A DNA stretch of 64,000 bases from Siphonodentalium dalli. Lineage: Eukaryota > Mollusca > Scaphopoda > Gadilida > Siphonodentaliidae. The stretch covers positions 152,142,875 to 152,206,874 of the forward strand of contig CP136062.1 in the NCBI GenBank assembly GCA_032622095.1, read 5' to 3'. The stretch's first letter is position 1. Every line of letters starts with the position of its first letter. The notes under the pieces were generated by a model. It worked only from the letters and a program-made list of their open reading frames with translations. It was not told the DNA's origin and made no database searches. Shown one piece after another: positions 63,340-64,000 of the stretch. The position numbers were made by a program, and so were the translations under genes.

Positions 63340-64000
63340 TGCAGGATCCATGAAACGTTTATTAGGATACCCATGATCCACGAAACGTGTATTAGGCTAC
63401 CCAGGATCTATGAACCGTTGATAAGAGTACCCATGATATATGATCCGTTTTGATTGGTGTAGCCAGGATCCATGAAACGTTGATTAGAGTACCCATGATA
63501 TATGAAACGTTGATTAAGGTACCCATGAACTGTGAAACATTGATTAGGGTACCCATGATCTACGAAATGTTGATTAGGGTACCCATGATCTATGAAACAT
63601 TGATTAGGGTACCCAGGATCTCTGAAACATTGATTAGCGTAGACAGGATCTCTGAAACATTGATTAGCGTAGCCAGGATCTCTGAAACATTGATTAGGGT
63701 ACACATGCTCTAAGAAACGTTGATTTTGGTGCCACATGAATGACAGGATCTCGAAACGTTGATTAGAGTACACAGGATCCATGAAACGTTAATTATGGTA
63801 ACCATGATATATGAAACGTTGATTATGGTAACCATGATATACGAAACGTTGATTAGGGTAACCATGCTATATGAAACGTTGATTAGGGTACCCAGGATCT
63901 CTGAAAGATTGATTAGGGTACCCATGATCTATGAAACATTGATTAGGGTACCCAGGATCTCTGAAACATTGATTAGCGTATCCACGATCTCTGAAACATT
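63340..64000. repeat. 30-bp minisatellite running off the right edge, at least 21 copies
   Basis: The unit GATTAGGGTACCCATGATCT, ATGAAACATT, with AGGATCTC and TAGCGTA variants arranged in blocks. Open frames on both strands are a by-product of the 30-bp period. Confidence 0.95.

Noticed and set aside
63408-63925. Open frames on both strands at the right end
   Set aside because: 30-bp minisatellite artefact.
63340-64000. CRISPR-like regular repeats
   Set aside because: Tandem minisatellite without unique spacers, in a eukaryotic genome.

Overview
The window is animal genomic DNA, AT-rich, probably from an aquatic invertebrate; I cannot name the species. It carries the larger part of an integrated Maverick/Polinton element of the adintovirus type at its left end (1 to about 14,000). 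The remaining 50 kb is repeat-dense intergenic or intronic DNA with at most a few host exons. The virus-type assignment rests on a protein-primed DNA polymerase B, a chromodomain integrase, an FtsK/HerA packaging ATPase, a double-jelly-roll major capsid protein and a penton-like minor capsid protein, all in one compact element.

Layout of the element. From 10,719 down to 1 everything is on the minus strand, in the order PolB, an unknown 216-aa gene, [inserted MITE], packaging ATPase, two paralogous small basic proteins, a conserved unknown, integrase, a small membrane protein, penton, a pX-like core protein and the major capsid protein, which runs off the left edge. PolB and the integrase each have one in-frame stop and the penton has two frameshifts, so this copy is decaying; the other genes are open. 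Right of PolB a ~400-bp inverted repeat duplicates the PolB promoter and first 32 codons. It drives a divergent CCHC zinc-knuckle gene whose protein starts with the same 32 residues as PolB.

The most interesting part is 11,600-13,950. Three small intronless genes (121 aa, 62 aa, and a 155-aa OTU-like protein without the canonical Cys) each end in a stem-loop matching the metazoan replication-dependent histone mRNA 3' stem-loop (GGYYYU-UUUC-ARRRCC). The middle gene has two such stem-loops, which differ by a compensatory base-pair change. Each gene is preceded by the same 37-nt box with two ACGTCA motifs, about 77-86 nt before the ATG. The neighbouring CCHC gene instead has an ordinary AATAAA signal. 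I infer that the element holds a cell-cycle-coupled, SLBP-processed regulon copied in style from histone genes; I know of no description of this in Polintons.

Host part (14,000-64,000). There are two 5'-truncated LINE remnants; two copies of a Mutator-like element with 9-bp target duplications and inverted repeats built from tandem subrepeats; several TTAA- and TA-flanked foldback MITEs; and a family of ~75-bp palindromes shared by elements with different outer ends. There are also a Helitron-type terminus, two 5S-rRNA-like copies, and many minisatellites (periods 28, 30, 31, 37, 45, 54 bp). Possible host exons with splice sites lie at 20.5 kb and 33.4 kb (minus) and 32.7 kb (plus); no complete host gene is visible. 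I saw no tRNA and no CRISPR array.
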